A DNA stretch of 64,000 nt, taken from contig WPIO01000133.1 of assembly GCA_009760855.2 (NCBI GenBank), positions 529,501-593,500 of the forward strand, read 5' to 3'. The notes beneath the pieces were generated by a model that saw only the letters and a list, made by a program, of their open reading frames with translations, ran no database searches and was not told where the DNA came from. Both the position numbers and the translations under genes were made by a program. Positions 11,931 through 24,396 of the stretch are shown here, piece after piece. Source of the DNA: Cristatella mucedo (lineage: Eukaryota > Bryozoa > Phylactolaemata > Cristatellidae). Position 1 is the first letter of the stretch; every line of letters starts with the position of its first letter.

Positions 11931-12498
11931 CCTTGTATTTTTATTCATTTAATAGAGCCGTAGGCAGACTCACGATGTGGCTGAGACTGGGGGTAGGTGG
12001 CTTGTAGCCTTCAGGGGGTCCATTATATAGTATCCGACAGTTTGTGAGAAGAGTGGTCCTTGTGTTGACCTGAGCCAAAGGCAACCCTGGTTTCTCGGAA
12101 CTAGGTCATCTTGGCTGCCACTTGGATCACCCCCAAGAGCATTACAATGCCTGGCAATCTAGACACTGGCCAGTCACTTGGAAATGGGCTGGTAGGCCGT
12201 GACGACCGTGCCAGGCAGGGTCTTAACCTGCACGACCAGAAAGCAATTAATTCGAAAGAAGGACCGTGCTAGATGCCAACCACTGTATGCACCGTTGGGT
12301 CTAGTGCAGGGCCATCGAGCCCCTCCCCATCCTTCTGCTTGTGCCGTTGCTGGATCCTGGAGGCCACCTGGCAGCTGTTACTCAGATGCAGCTCCCGGGG
12401 ATCAGTGATGTTGATGGGGGGGTGGGAGCAGTGCTGATCGGCATACGCTGGTCAAGCTCGTTGCCAGGATGGTTTGTATGAATGGTGCACCATTTATT

Positions 12499-12646
12499 AA
12501 ATATAATTCATTTCATTCCTATAGCGTCCTAAGAGACTTAAATCTCAATTCAGGCGCTTCACATATGCCACGGGGCTCGAGCCCACGACCTCGGCCAGAC
12601 CTTGGTGTCAGGGTGAGCACCTTAACCACCGGGCCAAACCAGCTCG
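12499..12646 (-). mobile_element. SINE-B copy, best preserved
   Basis: The minus strand has an A-box-like TGGCCCGGTGGTTAAGG, a B-box-like GTGGGCTCGAGCCCC at about 12575-12589, and a tail AAGCGCCTGAATTGAGATT that mimics the LINE-A terminal hairpin. It ends in an AAT-rich stretch. The layout indicates a tRNA-derived SINE mobilised by the LINE-A machinery. Confidence 0.85.
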
Positions 12647-12939
12647 GCTTATTGTTAGAGATCGCCGGGTCGAAATGGGTGTGAGCCGATGCTGCTACTG
12701 CCTCTGCCTCCTCAGCTTTGCACTAAGCCTATACTCTCGACATTGAGTCGTAGGCATGCTTGTAATCGAGATACCACTCTTGAGACGTTTGTGTCTGTGG
12801 CACTCGCATGCTGCCTATTTCTTTCTGATCATTACCATTATTACTCATCATCATTACTCTGCCATCATAGCAGCTGCCCACAGCAGCACATTCCGCTAGT
12901 AGCAATCTCATCAACTAGCAGCTATCTATCTCTCGTTGC

Positions 12940-12941
12940 AG
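12940..12941 (+). promoter_or_regulatory. Putative 3' splice acceptor before the ANAPC11 coding exon
   Basis: A pyrimidine-rich stretch (CTATCTATCTCTCGTTGCAG) ends at AG 12941, 71 bp before the start codon. This suggests the coding exon is preceded by an intron in the 5' UTR. The upstream exon was not located. Confidence 0.6.
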
Positions 12942-13012
12942 GCACTGCCCGGGCTGCTGCTGCTGTGTTCCGTGCTTTCTCGGTCGATCGTTTCTGTGTC
13001 GGCTCTTGCGAG

Positions 13013-13267
13013 ATGAAGGTGCGGGTCACCGGCTGGACAGCCGTGTCCACGTGGCAGTGGGTGGCCAACGACGAGAGCTGTGGCATCTGTCGGATGGCCT
13101 TCGATGCATGCTGCCCCGACTGCCGAATGCCCGGCGATGACTGTCCACTCGTCTGGGGCCAGTGCTCGCACTGCTTCCACATTCACTGCATTGTCAAGTG
13201 GCTGAACTCGCAGCAAATACAGCAGCTCTGCCCGATGTGTCGGCAGGAGTGGAAGTTCAAAGAATGA
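13013..13267 (+). CDS. ANAPC11: Anaphase-promoting complex subunit 11 (RING-H2 protein)
   Basis: Encodes 84 residues, the usual length of APC11, the catalytic RING subunit of the APC/C ubiquitin ligase. With the cullin-like APC2 it recruits the E2 that ubiquitinates cyclins and securin. The RING-H2 ligands are visible as C23, C26, C51, H53, H56, C59, C73 and C76. The extra zinc site typical of APC11 is also present (C34, C37, C44, H58). Hallmark segments are WVANDESCGICRMAF, CCPDC, GDDCPLVWGQCSHCFH and the C-terminal CPMCRQEWKFKE. The start at 13013 gives the MKVRV N terminus typical of the family; the frame stays open upstream but looks like 5' UTR and intron. The whole coding sequence is in one exon. 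No frameshift or lost residue is seen, so it is probably functional. It has no visible functional link to its neighbours. Confidence 0.96.
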   Translation: MKVRVTGWTAVSTWQWVANDESCGICRMAFDACCPDCRMPGDDCPLVWGQCSHCFHIHCIVKWLNSQQIQQLCPMCRQEWKFKE

Positions 13268-14166
13268 CCTCCTGACCATGGCCTCCCGACGACAGCTCCG
13301 GCTGCACTGGTGTCGTCAGGACGCGATCGTCGCATGCACATGCGACCGATCTTTTGTCTCACTCGTTCGCTTGTCGTCGGTGCCTTTAATGCAGTCTGTC
13401 TGTCGACGTTTCTCATCCAAGTTTTTTTATCCTGACGTTGCGTATTTTTGTTGGACTTGTTTTACTTGTTTGCATGTGACTGTGGTACCGTTTGGACATG
13501 TCTGCATCGGTCTCTTGCACGTATGCTATATGCAAGCGGTGGAACGTGGGTGCTGTATGCGACTCCTTTAAATCAGAAAAATGGGTGCCACTGACTGCAT
13601 TCTTGTAATAGTCAACATCGGGATCCGATGGTGGTTTCTTGCTGTACTGTTTCTTGCGATGTATAGCTTGTTTGGGTTCATTCTTGGCACCAGTGAATTT
13701 CACGCCCAGCTGCACACACCAATACAGAGTCCGCTTAAAAAGTCCGACTTAAAATTTGCAAGAGATATCAAATTTGGTTAGTATAGTGCTAGAAATAGCA
13801 TCCGACCGGCCTGCTAGCCTTGATTAAAGGAAAGAGGGCATCAGATAAGCAAACTGTTGCAGTGCAGCACTGATCGAGGCTTGGACCATGGGCAATGCGC
13901 ATTTGCTTTCTCAGTTGAACTGATTTAGTAAGTATGGCCCCTATCAGGCTAGGCAAAAAGTGCATCAACGTCGGGATCACTGTTGGCCATGAAGATCCCA
14001 TGGCCATTCAAATAGAAAATAGCTACTTCCACTGGAATGATTGGCGCGGAAATGACACGATTTTATCACCATATCGAGACCCTCATGCTGGACTGCCACC
14101 TAATGCTAGGGGGACAGCCTAGAAGGACTTTCCTAGCTAGTCTTTTGAGTTCGACTGCGACTTAAA

Positions 14167-14172
14167 AATAAA
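14167..14172 (+). terminator. Possible poly(A) signal of ANAPC11
   Basis: AATAAA 900 bp after the ANAPC11 stop codon, the first canonical hexamer I see downstream. This would give a long 3' UTR; a variant signal closer to the stop cannot be excluded. Confidence 0.35.
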
Positions 14173-14634
14173 TTTTCGGACAGCAAGCACGCCCAGTATC
14201 AGTCTTCAATACCAGCAAGAACTTTGCTTACTGGACGTCCACTGTGTACTGGGCGAACGACAGGTATACGATCTGTTTTTTCTGCCCCTAAGAGGGCTGG
14301 CAGATACAGCCAATGCAGCCGAGCAAGACCAGGCGATTCACGTGTTCATCATGCGATCCATCCAAGTTTGGTATGTCAACAAAGGTAGTCCTTTTCTACT
14401 TTTGCACGCCCATCGTTTTAAACTAGATTTCTTCCTAGGCCCGAAAGCCATTAAGACCACTGTGGCCAAGTGACCGATGTAAAGCATCCTGTCAACTGCA
14501 GTTTTACCTTGAAGATTAACTTTTGCTCTGACGTCATGGATAACCAAGGGAAACGCCCAATTAAAGCAATCGAGCTTAAGATGTAACGCGTACCAGTCAC
14601 TGACTGCTTCATCCTCGAACATAAAATTGGTAGT

Positions 14635-15165
14635 GACGCCTTCAGAGAACTGAATCTATGCACTTTACATGTGCTGTAACGGATGCATGATCGTACGGTT
14701 AGTGTTATTATGCAGTCAACAACGTGCATAATATGGTTAGCCGTAACATGCCCAGTGAATATGCATAACATGGTTAGTGGTAACATGCATTGTGTCAGTA
14801 CACATGCAGTTTGCTGCCATCTGCGTGCAGATGTAAGTAGTACATTCAGAAAGGGAGCTGAGAGACTTGCTTTTGATTAGAATGGCTATAAGGATACTGA
14901 GCAGAAATTTGTCAACCACTTGGTCTAGTGTTGCTTACTTTATTAGTGGCGTAGCACCAGCCTTTTTGGAAGGTGCAGGGGTACGACCTGAGGCTGAGGA
15001 CGCATTATTAATGTTAGTTATGCATGGCAGCAGCAGAAAAAGTAAGGCGATGGGAATAGGGTCCAGAGGGCTAGTAGTCTTCTTTGACTGGGAGCTGAAT
15101 TTCAGGATAAGGTACAAGTGGTTAGGTTAGAATGTAGGCATTGAGGTGCTGCAAGGAATAGAGGT
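14635..15165 (-). mobile_element. LINE-A fragments: 3' UTR piece and RT N-terminal piece
   Basis: 14640-14860 resembles the LINE-A 3' UTR in reverse. The following stretch encodes, on the minus strand, a PAPSKKAGATPLIK segment matching [14 protein letters not shown] in the long copy at 47996-49680, so the middle of the element is deleted. Confidence 0.65.
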
Positions 15166-15467
15166 AGGGGAGTCCTGTGGGGACAGTATAGTCAGCCAAT
15201 ATCGTTAACCTACAGTAGGGCCCTTGACCTGCTGTTTGTTTCGAAAGTAAGCATGCAATTAAGCACAGAACTTTCTAACAAAGTCCTTAAGCAATTCCGA
15301 ATGCTCAATTTTGGTTTTTCTGTGTAGAATCTAAAGTCGTGCGGCAACTTTAGGCTTCATAAAAATCTGGAGCCCAGTCGTGCCTTAATTCTCAATTACT
15401 AAGTTTCTCCTTGTGTCATCAAGTCAGGGGGTGGCGTTACGCCAGTCAGTTGTGTATATGAGGCTTT

Positions 15468-15525
15468 AGGAGTAATGTAATGTAATGTATCTCCGTCTGT
15501 AACTCCACAGAGTCCTATAGAAACA
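15468..15525 (-). mobile_element. LINE-B tail fragment
   Basis: TAATGTAATGTAATGTATCT followed by CCGTCTGTAACTCCACA is the reversed LINE-B 3' terminus with its ATTAC repeat tail. Confidence 0.75.
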
Positions 15526-15554
15526 GAAGGATCCAAAGGCGTTTAGTACAGTTT

Positions 15555-15705
15555 TTTTAGTACAGTTTTGGGCACAGCTAAACAATTTGAGTCAGAAGGG
15601 TGGGTGTTACTCGGCGAACCCGTAGTATCCGGAGTATTTCGAATACGTAGATTAAAAAAAGACGACGAAGGGACATAAAGGTGAGTGACAGAGCCTTTAA
15701 GAAAA
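15555..15705 (-). mobile_element. LINE-A ORF fragment, diverged
   Basis: The order of blocks (a GGGCACAGCTAAACAATTT segment, a GGAGTATTTCGAATACG segment, GGACATAAAGGTGAGTGACA) follows the LINE-A C-terminal coding region in reverse. Confidence 0.6.
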
Positions 15706-16016
15706 TACGCTTCTCGATAAGAGCGCGGAAAGGCGTGCTGACCTGTTATAATTTTGCACTGCAAGCTGACTCGAGACGGTAAGTATTTAAATGCTGTTTC
15801 GAGATGCTGCTTGAAAGCTGACTCATTAGGCACGCTGAGCGATATAAACTCGCGTTACGTTTCTGGGCACGAGGTGAAAGATTCGTTGCCTACGGCTCTC
15901 GAATGCTCGCATTCCGAAAAGGGGTTTCGTGCCGGCTTCAGACGCCCGCACGAAAAAGAATCAACGGCCAGATTCACTGGTAGTGACGTACTATATTGAT
16001 ACTATAGAATGATTGT

Positions 16017-16447
16017 AAAAATAATAATAATAATAATACATTTCATACTGAGCTGATATGGAGCTCTCAGATAACTCAATCTCTTTCTAGGCACTTTACA
16101 TCTGCTGCAAAGGAAGCACGATCGAATGGTTAGCGGTAGCATGCTTAATAAATAGCAACAATAACCTGGACAGGGGTCACATGCACAAGGCCAGCATGCA
16201 AGTATGGTTAGTGGAAACATGCACACTGTCAGTCACACCTAAGCACGTAAAGGTCAAATTATAGGGACCCACTTGGTGCTATGATAACTAGCGTTTTTAA
16301 TTTCTTTTTCATTTGTGATAAAGTCAGGAGATCTCGTTGCTCAAGTCGGAAAGGAGTTCCACGCTTTGGGAGCATATGAACTAAAGGCACGGTTTCCAAA
16401 GGATTTGAGGTTCGTACGAGGTCGAGGTAAACAATTGGATTTTGAAA
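16017..16447 (-). mobile_element. LINE-A 3' end with (AAT)n tail
   Basis: Begins with an AAT repeat at 16018-16037, then the tail hairpin remnant, the 3' UTR blocks and the reversed C-terminal coding region down to about 16445. There it abuts the tail of another copy. Confidence 0.85.
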
Positions 16448-17290
16448 ATAATAATAATACACTTGATACTTGATGCCCTGAGAGAACTCGATCTCCAATC
16501 TCCTCTTTCTATGCGCTTTACATTTGCTGCAAAGGAAACACGATCGAATGGTAAGTGGTATCATGCTTGGTAAACAACATGAATAACACGGTTAGGGGTG
16601 GCATGCGCAGGGTCAGCATGCAAGTGTGCTTAGTGGCAGCATGCACAGTGTCAGCACGCATAAGCACATAAAGGACGAATTACAGGGACCCACTAAATGC
16701 TGTCATAAATAGGTGCGTATTTAAGTTCTTTTTAAATGCGATCAAGTCAGGAGATGTCGCGACGAAAGTCGGGAGTGAGTTCCAGGCTTCGGGAGCATAC
16801 GAACTGAACTAAATGCACGGTCTCCAAAAGATTTAAGGTTTGTACGAGGTATTTCTAGACTGTTGGATTCCGAAAAGCGGGTGGTACGATGCTTGGCCAG
16901 GTGGGGGGAGTAGGTCTGATGTATAGGTTGGAGCCAAAGAATGTAGGAACCTAAAAGTGAGCGACAAAATCTAGAAGTTGATCCGTTGCTTGACTGTTAG
17001 CCAGTGCAGGTCGGTGAGAAGTGGTGTGACGTGGAGAATTGAGTGGTACTATGTTTAGTCTGGTGGGGGAGTAGATCTGGTAGGTAGGCTGGATCCAAAG
17101 AAGGAAGATACCTAAAAGTGAGTGACAAAACTTTGAAGTCGTTGCGTCGCTTGACTGGGAGCCAGTACAGGTCAACGAGAAGTGGTGTGAAGTGGCAATT
17201 GCGATGCTGGCGACAGACAAGCTTAGCTGCTGAGTTTTGCACGGCCTTCAATCGCCTGCCTTTTAGTGCCAGATGCTGTGCAGACTTTGC
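16448..17290 (-). mobile_element. LINE-A copy with internal duplication
   Basis: The AAT tail at 16448-16460 is followed by the 3' UTR and the C-terminal coding region: minus strand AKLVCRQHRNCHFTPLLVD and WLPVKRRNDFKVLSLTFR. A segment of about 130 bp is present twice (16905-17035 and 17040-17190), from either an internal duplication or two joined copies. Confidence 0.85.
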
Positions 17291-18070
17291 CAGTTGCCAC
17301 GCATTTGACGGCGTCCATTGACCGACGAAATAAATCCAGACTCGACTTTCGTTTCGTGCCCAGCGCATGCCTTACGGCAACGGCGGAACTATTTAATTGC
17401 TACAGCTAAGCTACCTAGTGCACAACTAACGGCGGGCGTCCGTTCTCGGCCGATAGATTGATGACGTGCAGCCTGGATTAACTTGCTTGTTGGTCGAACG
17501 GACGGGAGCTAAGACCGGAGGCTAATCTGAAATGCCTCTTTGCCATTGAAAGAAATGTCACGGCGAGCATAACCTCCTTGTGTCGTGCGAGACAGAATTG
17601 CCCAGAAAGAGGCTTAGGCCTGACCGGCGACACCTCTGTGGGTGGAGCATGTCGAACAACCGACGGACAACGAAAGGACACCGAAAGGACAGCGAACGAA
17701 CCGTATAAACGCCTCCTTCGCTGTACATCGAAGAGAGGACGTCGCTTCCTTTTAGCGTGCGCCGACTGATTTCGTCCGAATCAAGCGTGCCCCTTGCCGA
17801 AATAGGAGCACACAGGTGCGACGTAGGCAACGAATCTTCTGTCTTCAGATTCGAAACTTAACGTTGAGTTGTGTATTTTAGCATGCCGAACAGGTCATCT
17901 CGATTGTGTCCGAATCAGGTAAACCACTTGCCGAAATAGGAGCTCACGAGCGTTACAGTTTCGGATAGGGAGGCGAATCTTTCGCCTCCCGATCCGAAAC
18001 GTGACGTCGAGAGTCGGCATGCCGAACAGATCATCTTTCTAGCAGCATCTCGAATCGTATTTGAATGCAC
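17291..18070. other. No gene recognised; small internal repeats
   Basis: The motif TTGCCGAAATAGGAGC recurs at about 17794 and 17931. Paired GGCGAATCTTTCGCCTCCC forms a short hairpin near 17971. No gene identified. Confidence 0.4.
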
Positions 18071-18071
18071 A

Positions 18072-18934
<863 letters not shown>

Positions 18935-19252
18935 CACGGCGCTGGGGATGGCTCATCAACCAACTCATCCCCAACTCTTACGCAACGACAACTACTCTCC
19001 TACTGCTGACTATGGCACATCCTTTTCAGCGGTCCTGAGCTGCTACTTCTATTCTACTCACTACCTCAACTGCTCTCCTGACTCTGCTATGCTTCCCACT
19101 TTCTCTTTGTTGCGTGAGACGAAGTCTGTTGGCTACCGAATGCGTACCGAAAGCCGCTTAGGCTGTGAGTTCGCTATACAAAACTCTCCTGCGTAACACC
19201 CACGTGGTCTTTATGACTTCGGAGTTACAGACGGAGATACATTACATTACAT
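18935..19252 (+). mobile_element. LINE-B 3' end with ATTAC tail
   Basis: Holds the LINE-B end from GGCGCTGGGGATGGCTC to GGAGATACATTACATTACAT. In frame it reads CYFYSTHYLNCSPDSAML and MKSVGYRM-like segments found in the other copies. Confidence 0.88.
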
Positions 19253-19880
19253 TATCCCGCCAATCTACGTCGTTCGCTGCTGCAGCCTTTATCCCCAAAA
19301 AAAATCGGCATACTCTGTCGACGCTATCGCTGTGCTTCATTCGATTGTCAACCCCTTTCTGTCAAACCCCCGGGAAGCGTGATGTATCGTCCACTGCAGA
19401 TAACTTACGGGAGACCTGCAGGCTTCTTCTACGTATATTCGCGCTCCTTTACTTTTTCGATAAGGAAGAACAGTGATTGTGAAGAGACGCCACTAGGCAC
19501 TATTTCTCGGGGTAGGCTGTGGCTCTTTAAAAATCAGAACGCAGCCTATAATGTGAGAGCTTGCACTCTGGTATTAGTGGTGACAGCTGATTCTGTTGCT
19601 GCATCACGTTGAAAAACTCAGCTTCGCTTAGACAAAGAAGCTTTGAAGATACTGCACATTAGTCTCGTGAGTTCTCGTGAATTCTTAAACCGATTTGCAT
19701 AACTTTCTTCTTACTGGACAGCCTACCACTGCAATAAAAAGTTTTAAAAATAGTGCAAAACTCGGCAGCTCGGCTTGCCTGCCACGAGCGTCACATGTCT
19801 CAACTGCCTGATTGCTCCGCTTTTCTGCGACGTGTACTGGCTCCTCGAGACGAAGCGTAGCGACGCCTCGGTCATTCGGT
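19253..19880. other. No gene recognised
   Basis: Short open frames only. Confidence 0.4.
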
Positions 19881-20046
19881 GAGCTGTGACGTCACACTAG
19901 GTAAGGCGGTTGCTTTTCACAACCTCGGTCCTGAGGTCGTGGGTTCGAATCGTGCCGTGGGCGATCCTTTATTGCCGCTGCAAGCGGTGGTGAGAGCCAT
20001 AAAGACTCTTATGTCACTATGCAAAAGAGGCTGTCAAATCAGCTAG
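19881..20046 (+). mobile_element. SINE-A copy, near full length
   Basis: Head GAGCTGTGACGTCACACTAG, B box GGGTTCGAATCG, body GCCGCTGCAAGCGGTGGTGA, end AATCAGCTAG. Confidence 0.92.
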
Positions 20047-20202
20047 CATTCACTTATAGGTTCTGCCACTCTCCTGCTCTGGCTAAATTCACCTGAAATA
20101 GTTGAGTCATCTAGTGTCCCCCCCCGTGATACCTGCTCCACTGGCTCTAGTCTCAATTTCTTTAGTCTCAATTTCTATCAATACCTTGCCCTTATTTCCT
20201 AA

Positions 20203-20622
20203 GAATAATAGTATTATTATTATTATTATCAGCATAATCATAATAATACAATTTTAAAACTCCCGCAAAGAACTAATTTCTGTATAGGCACTCTGCATAT
20301 GAAGCCCAAGGAAGTACGTCAAAATGATTAGTAATAGTATGCACTGCATCAGCACTCATAATCCCACAAATTTGTATTCACACGGACCCAGCTGATGCTG
20401 TGTGGAACGGGTGCATTTTTTTACCTTCTGTTTAAATGTCGTCGAGTCAGGCGATGTCATGGCGTCGGTCGGTAGTGAGTTTGAGGCTTTGGGAGCATGA
20501 AAGAAGCGGTACGACTCCCAGAAACGACTTGAATCAGAAGAGCAGATAGTACGATGGCGTGCCTGGTTGACAAGTAGATCAAATAGGTAGCCTGGAGCTA
20601 GAGAATGATGGTATTGCATGTA
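20203..20622 (-). mobile_element. LINE-A 3' end, diverged
   Basis: The ATT/AAT-rich start at 20210-20250 is the tail. The minus strand then carries the 3' UTR and the APKASNSLPTDAMTSPDSTTF segment of the C terminus, with further pieces in the same frame. Confidence 0.8.
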
Positions 20623-21463
20623 ATTTCACAACGAGAATATTTATTGGCACGTTTAGTAATTCGTCAAATGCGCTCCCGGATTGAACGTAGCAAAGGAACA
20701 AAATTTATAGCATGGCAGTCAATTAGTCCACCCAAAGGCTCCCTCCCAAATGTTACAAGCACAATGTAGCAGCTTCTGAACTGATGTCCTTAGGCCGGCC
20801 ACAACAAAGCACTTGTAACTTTGCTATTTATTGCCCATGCGTGACCAATACTTGTAAAATCCCGAGCCTTTGAGCACAGCTAGTGACTGGCAGGTGCATC
20901 ATCACTGCACACCAGTTAGCTGAAAGTAGCGGAAATGCGACAGTGATGAGGAAGTCCATAACTTTAAAATGACAAATCATTGGCAAGAGCTTCAGAGAAC
21001 TCTATTCACCAGTGACAGAGGGTTAATTTTGCTCCAACACCTATCGCGGCTTGGTTAGGCTCTCTCGTGAATTATTGCAGAAGATTTTCAGACGCCTTCC
21101 TGGCAAGCGTCTTTTATTCTGTCTTGCCTTCATCTTCTTCGACAACAGCAGTCGCGGCAACGATCAGAACTTTCTCGTGTTCGGGCCATCAGCATTTATT
21201 TCAATTGGCTGAAGAAAGCCTTGAGCTTCGGGTGTATCTCGTTAGATACTTAAAACGATCTCAAACTAGATCTCAATTAGTGTACTAAATAAGAGGATGA
21301 GCAGATCGCTCTGCACCGATTCGCAAGCGATTATGGCCTTGACTTATCAGGTTCATTACTCTTACTGGCTTAGCCATCCAGCTAGACAATCTCTATGGTA
21401 TATTAGAGTACCTCCAGCAAAGCTCTCCGGAGCGTTCAACCTCATGCAAACTTTACAAAACAT
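20623..21463. other. No gene recognised
   Basis: No coding domain, RNA or recurring repeat identified. Confidence 0.4.
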
Positions 21464-21631
21464 CCTAGCTGATTTAACTGCCTCTTTTATGTAGCGACAG
21501 ACGAGTCTTTACGCCAATCACCACCCGCTTGCAGTGGCGATAAAGACTCACCCACCGCAGGTCGAACCCACGGCCTCGGGATGGAGGTCATGAAAAGCAA
21601 CCGCCTTACCTAATATGCCATCACGGCTCTT
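21464..21631 (-). mobile_element. SINE-A copy, near full length
   Basis: Reversed SINE-A from CTAGCTGATTTAACTGCCTC to CATCACGGCTC, with the reversed B box GGTCGAACCC. Confidence 0.9.
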
Positions 21632-21810
21632 TTCGGATACAGCGAACGATAAAATCGCTGCGAATCTGAACAGGAAGTCTAATCCATACACATTTACATC
21701 ATGCCGATTCAGCAGCAGAAACAAGGTTGTTGCCAAACTAAGTCAGTCGACGAGCATTTCCATAGAGATCTCGGCATTGAATTCACCATAATGCCAAGTC
21801 CATGAAATCA

Positions 21811-21976
21811 TCGGCCACGATAGCCCGGAAGGTAAGATACTCGCTCTTCACGACCTAGGTCGTCTGTTCAAATCCTGCTGTGGGCGATCCTTTGCTGCCA
21901 ACTCCCAGTGGTAGCGATAGCCGTTAGGGCTCCGCTGCCTTCATGCAAATGAGGCTGCTAAATCTGCTAATCTAAG
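21811..21976 (+). mobile_element. SINE-A copy, diverged
   Basis: Head GGCCACGATAGCCCGG, B-box-like CTGTTCAAATCCTGC, the GGGCGATCCTTTG block and end AGGCTGCTAAATC. Older than the neighbouring copies. Confidence 0.75.
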
Positions 21977-22597
21977 AAGAATAAGTGACTAGGACATTAT
22001 GAATATTTATATATTAATCTAATTAATTTTTAAATTAATTATTTTTTTTATTTTATTAATTAATACATGAATTATTATACAGTATATCATACATTAGACA
22101 TTATGAAACAAAAGATTAATGAGTTTCCCATCTCTGTGTAGACAAAACCGCGAAAAGTAGTAGTCGTGGAAACGTAGAGCCATCTCGACAGACTAGCAGC
22201 CCCTATACGTCATCGTGTAGCAGCGGCATGCGACGACACGTGGTCTAAGTCAGAGCATCGCCCATCGACGCAGCAGTGAGGACTCTCATCGGGCACGTAT
22301 GCAACCCGATCAGGCAGCAGTCGCAGACACTCGTGGCCCAGACACCAGCATTATCAAAAAGTAATGCGGCATCTTTGCCGTCATGAGAGCAGCAGTGCCT
22401 AACCTTAAAAGAACACCAAACCGAGTCCTATCAGGTTTTCTTATGTACTTGTAATATATGCGTCTATAACTGTTCATTCGTCACACATAAATCAAGCCTG
22501 TTTATCGCAGTTCTTTCGCAAGCGGTCTCCCGTTCAAAGTTGGTGTTCGTGATCGTGTGATTCAGTGATCGTGGAGATCGCAATGCCTGGGTGATCA
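21977..22597. other. No gene recognised; AT-rich patch at 21995-22110
   Basis: An ATTAATT-rich stretch at 21995-22110 precedes unique-looking sequence without a recognisable gene. Confidence 0.45.
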
Positions 22598-22830
22598 ATT
22601 TGAGCCTCCTCGGGCCCTCGGATTATTTAAGGACAACGAATTTAAAGCATTCTCTTTCTTCCTCAAGACTTTTGGCGACAACAATGTGTGCTCTGGTCGT
22701 TTTAGATAGCAAAACTCTCTTCCACAGTTCTTATCCAACGGCGTCTTCTCGCCTGCTTTCACTGTCCTTCGCTGCCATTTTTAAATTACTGCTATTTTGC
22801 CACGATTGCTTTGTAGCGGCTCATAAACTA
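22598..22830 (+). mobile_element. Possible LINE-B fragment, strongly diverged
   Basis: The order of CTCCTCGGGCCCTCGGATT, TTTGGCGACAACAA, TTAGATAGCAAAACTC and CTTCCACAGTTCTTATCC parallels the C-terminal part of LINE-B copies such as 44238-44632, with many substitutions. Confidence 0.4.
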
Positions 22831-23384
22831 ATCTCCTTAGCTTAGAAGTCAGCTCACGTGTCTCAGTGACTGCATGTAACAACCCAAAGGCCATCTATAG
22901 ATAAACAAGCTCCTCCAGAACCTTGGTGCGGTTGAAGAAGATTCTTCCCCAGAGGATTTTTATCTCTTCAGGTGTGCTAGTCTATAAAGCTATTTATCCC
23001 AACACTCTTGTCAAGTTGGATGGCACTAGTCCGATCCCACATGGGGTATTCTCCGTTACGTTCCAATGAAAATATCTACACATCTCGTATTGAAGCCCGA
23101 AAATCTCTGCATGAGATAGCTGGATTTTCTAATCTGGAAGCCCTAAAGTTAAATCACTTTACACTTTCAGACTTTTTAAATTAAAAGTTTATTTTTAGCT
23201 CAAAACTGAGCTTAGAGTAACATTCATTTCCTTGAAATTTATATTTCTGTGCACAAGTTTCTAAATTAAATGAGTTTTTTAAGCGTTATTTCTGGTCTTT
23301 TGCATAACATTTTCTTGCTCTGAAGTATTCCTTACAAAGATCTTCAGCTGTTCATTGCTGATTCCTGAAAACATATTTGAATAC
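22831..23384. other. No gene recognised
   Basis: AT-rich, with stops in all frames. Confidence 0.45.
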
Positions 23385-23442
23385 AACCTCGGGACCGAGG
23401 TCGTGAAAAGCAACCACCTTACCTAGCGAGCCATCACGGCTC
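23385..23442 (-). mobile_element. SINE-A 5' head fragment
   Basis: Only the reversed tRNA-like head, from AACCTCGGGACCGAGGTCG to CATCACGGCTC. Confidence 0.8.
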
Positions 23443-23639
23443 AATGTACTGCCGGGAGGCTCTTAGTGGGCAAAATTGCGGGAATAGTGAAATTGGCTGA
23501 AGTTCAAGTTCATCACGCCACATAGGCCTATGAATCTCTACTCTGTTCTCATCAAAGCTGTCGTATGGAAAAGCCCGAAGGCATTCCGTGGCATGTCCTT
23601 CATTCTCTCGCTACCGGCTCCAACTGCTCCTATGGTCTG

Positions 23640-24300
23640 GCGAGCGACCTCGCGAGCCCGCTACCCCGTGACCTCGCGACGCCGCGACCTCGCGACCCCG
23701 CAGCACGAGCGCCCGCCCGACGGCGGGGAAGACTGCGGACGCGCCCGCCAAGCCGACGTGGCCGCGATGTGAGCTCGTGCCCCAAATCGGTCACCGCCGA
23801 CCTCTTTGAGAGCGGCTCCTTGATGAGCTGCCGCGCGACTAGAGGCGGCAGGCCAGACCCTCCGGTGGCCTCGAAGCGCCCGCCGCGCGAGGACGAGGCA
23901 GCGCCGGCCGCTCTCGAGGGCGGCCGGCGCGCGGCGCCGCTCTGAGGAGAGCTGGAGCCTCGCTCCCGAGGTAGTGAGGCTCCAGCTCAGCGAAAACCTG
24001 TGAGCCCGTACGTGATCGGCAGCCATTGCCTCGCTCGCGCCGCCCCCTCCCTCCGCCAGCAAACGCTGCGGCTCGCTGCGAGAGCGCCACGCACCGGCGG
24101 CGCCGGCGCTGAGGGCGAGTCCCGGCACCGGCGCGCCAGTCGCGGCGCGATTTCCTACTTCCGTGGCGAACGCGGCCGCGGTGCCGCAATTTCCGGTATC
24201 GATCCCCGGCGATCGCAATGCCTGTCGTGGCCAAGCGCCGCCGCCTGCCTCTTACCCAGCCAGCAGCTGCAGGCAGCCGGCGCTCTAGAGCAGCCCGCAA
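23640..24300. promoter_or_regulatory. CpG-rich island, possible promoter or first exon
   Basis: GC-rich and dense in CG dinucleotides, unlike the sequence on either side. Open frames exist on both strands simply because the segment is GC-rich, so I do not call a gene. A plus-strand frame at 23565-23945 contains a TADLFESGSLMSCRATRGG stretch that looks protein-like but is unrecognised. Confidence 0.5.
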
Positions 24301-24323
24301 GCGAGATGTTTGGTTGATTCTAG

Positions 24324-24326
<3 letters not shown>

Positions 24327-24396
<70 letters not shown>

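Noticed and set aside
12689-13012. N-terminal extension of ANAPC11 by 108 residues
   Set aside because: APC11 proteins begin at the MKV start; the extension crosses a splice acceptor and has no similarity I recognise.
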